From Dactylosporangium sp040605635 (GTDB lineage Bacteria > Actinomycetota > Actinomycetes > Mycobacteriales > Micromonosporaceae): a DNA stretch of 64,000 bases. The position numbers were made by a program, and so were the translations under genes. The stretch spans positions 1 to 64,000 of the forward strand of contig NZ_JBEXDG010000021.1 of assembly GCF_040605635.1 (NCBI RefSeq), given 5' to 3'. The notes below the pieces were generated by a model that worked only from the letters and a program-made list of their open reading frames with translations, had not been told where the DNA came from and ran no database searches. Positions 60,943 to 64,000 of the stretch are shown piece after piece. How positions within the stretch are numbered: position 1 is the stretch's first letter; the number at the start of each line of letters is the position of its first letter.

Positions 60943-61262
60943 GCCGGTGCGATCCCCAGGGCCCGGAGCCCGGCCCGGGAGACACGGGCCATCCGCTCCA
61001 GCTCGACGCGCAGCGTGTCGCGACCGGCGGCGGTGATCCGCATCGTGCGGTGCCGTTCCTGGCGCTGCTGCCCGGCCTCGGCCACGTCGTCCGCCGGCTG
61101 GACGAGTCCCCGTGCCTCCAGCCGGGCCAGCGCGCCGTAGAGGCTGCCGGGGCCGAGCTTGCGGCCGGTGAGGTCCTCGATGGCGGCGTTGATGGTGTAG
61201 CCGTGCCGCGGGCCGTCGGCGAGGACGGTGAGGACGAGCATCTGGGCGTCGTTGCTGTGCAT
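60939..61262 (-). CDS. PadR-family transcriptional regulator
   Basis: A 107-residue regulator from ATG 61262 with RBS GGAGGAG 3-5 bases upstream. It has the PadR winged HTH: MLVLTVLADGPRHGYTINAA, LGPGSLYGALARLEARGLV, and a short C-terminal coiled dimerisation helix (RDTLRVELERMARV). PadR proteins repress efflux or stress genes. It heads a three-gene operon with a 63-residue protein and a sensor kinase. The palindrome at 61289-61307, 27 bases upstream of the start, is a likely autoregulatory site. Confidence 0.9.
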   Translation of the reverse strand: MHSNDAQMLVLTVLADGPRHGYTINAAIEDLTGRKLGPGSLYGALARLEARGLVQPADDVAEAGQQRQERHRTMRITAAGRDTLRVELERMARVSRAGLRALGIAPA

Positions 61263-61288
61263 GGCTCCTCCGGTCTTCCCACCCGCCA

Positions 61289-61307
61289 TAGTACGAGACG
61301 CGTACTG
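61289..61307. promoter_or_regulatory. Palindrome TAGTAC-N7-GTACTG upstream of padR-type gene
   Basis: Arms at 61289-61294 and 61302-61307; the last base differs from perfect symmetry, but an extra inner G:C extends the arms to TAGTACG/CGTACT. Same sequence and 7-base spacing as 44692-44710. Position 27-45 bases upstream of the PadR start codon suits autorepression. Confidence 0.6.
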
Positions 61308-61330
61308 CGCCGGCCGTATCCGCACGACCT

Positions 61331-61345
61331 CCTACCCGTTGTAGG
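61331..61345 (+). promoter_or_regulatory. Third, imperfect BlaI/MecI-like operator
   Basis: CCTACC-CGT-TGTAGG: one arm base differs from the copies at 40077 and 56986. It has the same CTCC...GTAGGT flanks and the same orientation toward the downstream frame (TTG 61380). It lies next to the PadR palindrome, so this intergenic region may be under two regulators. Confidence 0.5.
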
Positions 61346-61379
61346 TGCAGCGCCACGGCACAACGAACGGGGATCTGGA

Positions 61380-61652
61380 TTGGGCACGAACTACGCACGG
61401 GTGTTCCAGGACCGCTGGTTCGCGGAACTGTCGCACGACGACGTCGCCGGGCTGCTGGGCCGGCACGGCTTCGAGATCGTGGAGCGGCGCGGCTTCTCGA
61501 TGCTGACCCAGGGCTGGTACGAGCGTCGCGGCCTGGACCGGATCGCCCGCGGTGTCGACCGCGCGGCGCGGCTGCTGCCCGGCACCGACGGCTACGCCGT
61601 CAACGTCGTCTACGTCGCGCGCCGCGTCCTCGCCGACGCCCAGGGGCTGTGA
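61380..61652 (+). pseudogene. C-terminal fragment of a class I methyltransferase
   Basis: A 90-residue frame from a possible TTG 61380 with GGGG upstream. VFQDRWFAELSHDDVAGLLG, RHGFEIVERRGFSMLTQGWY and the closing YAVNVVYVARRV match the substrate-recognition end of class I SAM methyltransferases (the part after motif post-III). The SAM-binding half is absent and the frame upstream is unrelated. It is probably a gene remnant placed next to a promoter, though a short protein might still be made. Confidence 0.55.
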
Positions 61653-61663
61653 CCGGCCGGCCG

Positions 61664-61680
61664 GGGCCGGTCACCGGCCC
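61664..61680. terminator. Hairpin between convergent genes
   Basis: GGGCCGG-TCA-CCGGCCC, a perfect 7-base stem directly after the methyltransferase fragment and 8 bases before the end of the DedA gene (61688). Confidence 0.5.
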
Positions 61681-61687
61681 GACCGGC

Positions 61688-62317
61688 TCAGCCCTGGTCG
61701 GGGCGGGGAGCGGACCGAGAGCGCGACCGGGCGCGCAGCAGCTCGACGGCGACCGGCACGACCGACAGCACGACGATGCCGATGAGGATGAACTCGATGT
61801 TGGACTTCACGAACGGGATCTGGCCGAGGAAGTAGCCCAGGACCGTGACGCCGGTGCCCCACAGGGTGCCGCCGATGACGTTGTACAGCACGAACGTGCG
61901 GTAGTGCATGCCGCTGGCCCCGGCGACGATCGGGGTGAACGTCCGCACGATCGGCACGAAGCGGGCCAGGACGATCGAGCGGGCCCCGTACTTGGCGAAG
62001 AACTCCTGCGCCTTGGTGAGGTGCTCCTGCTTGAACAGCCGCGAGTTCGGCCGGCGGAACAGCGCCGAGCCGACGCGGCGGCCGAAGAGGTAGCCGAACT
62101 GGTCGCCGGCGACCGCGGCGACCGACACGAGCAGGCACACCAGCCACAGCGGCTGGTGCAGGTACTTGCCGTCGGCGACGAGCAGGCCGGTGGTGAACAG
62201 CAGCGAGTCGCCGGGCAGGAAGAAGCCGATCAGCAGGCCAGACTCGGCGAAGACGATGGCCAGGATGCCGATCATCCCGAAGGTGGAGATGAGCCACTCG
62301 GGGTCAAGGAACTTCAC
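61688..62317 (-). CDS. DedA-family membrane protein
   Basis: A 209-residue DedA protein: FAESGLLIGFFLPGDSLLFT, VAAVAGDQFGYLFGRRVG, the F-x-R-F-x-P loop VLARFVPIVRTFTPIVAG and the YNVIGGTLWGTG segment. It is the classic form with the acidic (E26, D36) and arginine residues thought to couple lipid flipping to the proton gradient. Start ATG 62317 overlaps the stop of the PAP2 gene (ATGA), so the two are translationally coupled. A flippase and a polyprenyl-pyrophosphate phosphatase form a sensible envelope-lipid recycling pair. Confidence 0.93.
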   Translation of the reverse strand: MKFLDPEWLISTFGMIGILAIVFAESGLLIGFFLPGDSLLFTTGLLVADGKYLHQPLWLVCLLVSVAAVAGDQFGYLFGRRVGSALFRRPNSRLFKQEHLTKAQEFFAKYGARSIVLARFVPIVRTFTPIVAGASGMHYRTFVLYNVIGGTLWGTGVTVLGYFLGQIPFVKSNIEFILIGIVVLSVVPVAVELLRARSRSRSAPRPDQG

Positions 62318-62853
62318 GTCGACTTCCTCACGAAGGTAGGCAGTGGTGCGTAGGCGACGACGGCGACCGCGGCCACCGCGATGACGAGAGCGGCGAGGAT
62401 GTCACCCGGGTAGTGCACACCTACCCAGATCCGGGCCAGGCCGAGCGCCGCCGCGGCGACCAGCAGGACCACGCCCCAACCCCGGTGCAGGAACGCCGCG
62501 ACCGCGAGGGCGATCGCGAACGCCGCGGTGGCATGGTCGCTGGGCAGTGAGACACCCGGGTCGTGCGCGACCAGCTGGTGCACATGATGGGTCTGGAAGG
62601 GCCGCAGCTGCCCGCTGAGGTGGCCCAGCAGCTGCGCGCCGAGGAACGCCAGCAGCAGCGCCGCGAAGACCTCCGCGACCTGCTGGAGCCGCCTGCGCAG
62701 CAGCGCCCACACGACGATCGCGGCGAACCCGGCGAACACGCCGTAGATCAGCCGGTCGGCGAGGAACTCCATGACGTCGTCGAGCCCGTCCACCCGGCCG
62801 GCCCGGTCGTTGATCAGCTGAAACAGATGGTAGTTCACCTCGGACACCTCCAT
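62314..62853 (-). CDS. PAP2-family membrane phosphatase (BcrC-like)
   Basis: A 179-residue membrane phosphatase. PAP2 motifs are visible: SLPSDHATAAFAIALA (P-S-x-H) and RIWVGVHYPGDILAAL (S/R-R-x5-H-x3-D with RIWVGVHYPGD); the first K-x6-R-P motif is represented by QLRPFQTHH. Five membrane helices. BcrC-like enzymes dephosphorylate undecaprenyl pyrophosphate. Start ATG 62853. Coupled downstream to the DedA gene. Confidence 0.9.
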   Translation of the reverse strand: MEVSEVNYHLFQLINDRAGRVDGLDDVMEFLADRLIYGVFAGFAAIVVWALLRRRLQQVAEVFAALLLAFLGAQLLGHLSGQLRPFQTHHVHQLVAHDPGVSLPSDHATAAFAIALAVAAFLHRGWGVVLLVAAAALGLARIWVGVHYPGDILAALVIAVAAVAVVAYAPLPTFVRKST

Positions 62854-62919
62854 GCGTGGCCAAGGTAAAGACCCGAACCTGAGAATCCGTTGAACGGCGG
62901 CTGACGGCCGGCTGCCGGG

Positions 62920-64000
62920 TCACCGGTGCGCGATGGCGGCCGGGACCGCGCTGACCTGCTCGCCCAGCGCGTTCACCGTGCCGGAGAGCAGCTGGACCTG
63001 GTTGGGTTGGAGGGTGGTGTACGCCACGTAGCCGTCGCCCTGCCGGTATTTGGCCAGTTCCGCGTCGACGGCGGCGAAGCGGGCGTCGAGCAGCGGCCCG
63101 AGGTCCGGGCGGCGGGCGTCGAGGACCGGCCGGAGCGCGGCGATCGCGGCCCGGCAGCCGTCCACGTTGGCGGCGAAGTCCCACAGGTCGGTGTGCGAGT
63201 AGCGGTCCTCCTCGCCGGTGACCTTCTTGGTCGCCACCTCGTCCAGCAGGCTCTTCGCGCCGTTGGCGAGCTCCAGGGCGGTGAGGGTGACGCCGTCGAG
63301 GCGCTGCCGCAGCTGCCGCACGTCGGCGAGGAGCCGGTCGGCGACCGGCGCGACCTCGGCCAGGTCGCCGCCGCTCCACAGCTGCCGCTCGATGCGGTGG
63401 TAGCCGGTCCACTCCACACCCGGGTCGAGGTCGCCGTCGCGGGCGTCGATGCCCGGGTCGAGGTCGCCGAAGGTCTCCGCGACGGTCTCGATCCGCTCGT
63501 AGTAGGTCCTCGCCACCGGGAACCGGGCCTGCGCGAGGGCCCGGTCGCCGGCCTTGACCGCGGCGACGAACCCACCGGTCTGCTCGACGAACGCGTCGGC
63601 CTGGCTCAGCACGTAGCGGCGGTAGCCCGCGGCCGCCGCTGTGAGCGCGGCGTCGTCGGTGGCCTGCGGCGCGGCGGAGCCGGTGACGGTGAGCGGGCCG
63701 CGGATGCCTGCGCCGACCATGCCGGGTTTGCAGGCCACGGTGTACGTGCCCGGCGCGAGGTCGACGTGCAGTTCGCGCCGCACGCCCGGGGCGACGTTCT
63801 CGACCTCGCCGACGATGCGGTCACCGGTCCCGTACACGTAGAACTCGGTGATCTTGGAGCCGTTGTTGCTGACGGCGAAGGTCCGCCGGCCGGACGGCGT
63901 GTGGTCGGTGCTCAGCTCGCAGCCGGTGTCGGTGGCGGTGACCGCGATCGCCCCGTCGGCCGGCGCGCCGGGCGCGGACCCGCCACCGCAGCCGCCCGGG
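62920..64000 (-). CDS. efeO: EfeO-type iron-uptake lipoprotein (partial, start beyond right edge)
   Basis: The 3' part of a gene entering from the right edge. The first visible residues (GGCGGGSAPGAPADGAIAV) look like a lipoprotein export site with Cys, followed by a cupredoxin-like domain (TDTGCELSTDH ... FAVSNNGSKITEFYVYGTGD ... GTYTVACKPGM) and the M75/imelysin domain (YRRYVLSQADAFVEQTGGFV, then EWTGYHRIERQLW with the H-x-x-E pair and YSHTDLWDFAANVDG). This cupredoxin-plus-M75 order is that of EfeO in the EfeUOB ferrous-iron system. EfeU and EfeB are not seen on this side; they may lie past 64000. Confidence 0.88.
   Translation of the reverse strand, partial: PGGCGGGSAPGAPADGAIAVTATDTGCELSTDHTPSGRRTFAVSNNGSKITEFYVYGTGDRIVGEVENVAPGVRRELHVDLAPGTYTVACKPGMVGAGIRGPLTVTGSAAPQATDDAALTAAAAGYRRYVLSQADAFVEQTGGFVAAVKAGDRALAQARFPVARTYYERIETVAETFGDLDPGIDARDGDLDPGVEWTGYHRIERQLWSGGDLAEVAPVADRLLADVRQLRQRLDGVTLTALELANGAKSLLDEVATKKVTGEEDRYSHTDLWDFAANVDGCRAAIAALRPVLDARRPDLGPLLDARFAAVDAELAKYRQGDGYVAYTTLQPNQVQLLSGTVNALGEQVSAVPAAIAHR

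Noticed and set aside
1..64000. tRNA, rRNA, cas genes, transposase or insertion sequence
   Set aside because: None could be recognised by eye; a covariance-model search would be needed to exclude small RNAs.

Overview
The window is high-GC, with strong G/C preference at third codon positions, many GTG starts and frequent 4-base ATGA gene overlaps. Gene content includes PadR/WYL/TetR regulators, HisKA_3 kinases, DUF574-type methyltransferase remnants, Dyp peroxidase, RecD2 and EfeO. Together these point to a filamentous actinomycete, most likely Micromonosporaceae (inference; there is no rRNA or other marker gene, and I found no tRNA). It reads as an accessory stretch of chromosome: short operons, small secreted proteins and an unusual number of broken genes.

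Layout. 0-7 kb: a secreted ricin-type lectin, a decayed tyrosine integrase, an amidohydrolase, small secreted and hypothetical proteins, a HAD hydrolase that has lost motif I, GNAT, HIT and SMI1/KNR4 genes. 7-18 kb: an orphan sensor kinase, an alpha/beta hydrolase, a GT39 - GT2/GtrA - esterase envelope operon (10.5-15.1 kb), a WD40 protein, and an ECF sigma factor coupled to a membrane-anchored partner. 18-26 kb: a DUF6907-like protein, an XRE/TPR regulator with a 2'-5' RNA ligase, a dead DUF574 methyltransferase, then a tightly coupled five-gene cassette (methyltransferase, HprK-like ATPase, P-loop kinase, NUDIX-nucleotidyltransferase fusion, thymidylate-kinase-like protein). A short cas-less type I-E-like CRISPR array follows directly. 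26-36 kb: WYL regulator/VOC/aldo-keto reductase; an ABC exporter divergent from a HisKA_3/LuxR two-component system; a DksA/TraR protein behind an intrinsic terminator; then a decay zone with an MFS remnant, a citrate synthase fragment and a truncated KhtT-like protein.

36-64 kb is dominated by envelope functions: COG4705 and COG4280 membrane proteins, a macrolide-exporter-like ABC operon with two ATPases and a lipoprotein, a PAF-acetylhydrolase-like protein, a duplicated PepSY-like secreted protein, RecD2, a seven-fold HPLLLA-repeat protein with a partner, a Dyp peroxidase, a BASS transporter, a TetR/hydrolase pair, two DedA proteins, a phosphoesterase, a GT4 glycosyltransferase, a PadR - small protein - sensor kinase operon, a PAP2 phosphatase, and an EfeO lipoprotein running off the right edge.

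Two sets of shared palindromes suggest local regulons: CTCCTACA-N3-TGTAGG at 40.08, 56.99 and 61.34 kb (BlaI/MecI-like), and TAGTAC-N7-GTACT at 44.70 and 61.30 kb (probable PadR operator). The best candidates for an undescribed system are the five-gene cassette at 21.8-26.0 kb and the HPLLLA-repeat pair at 49.5-50.5 kb.
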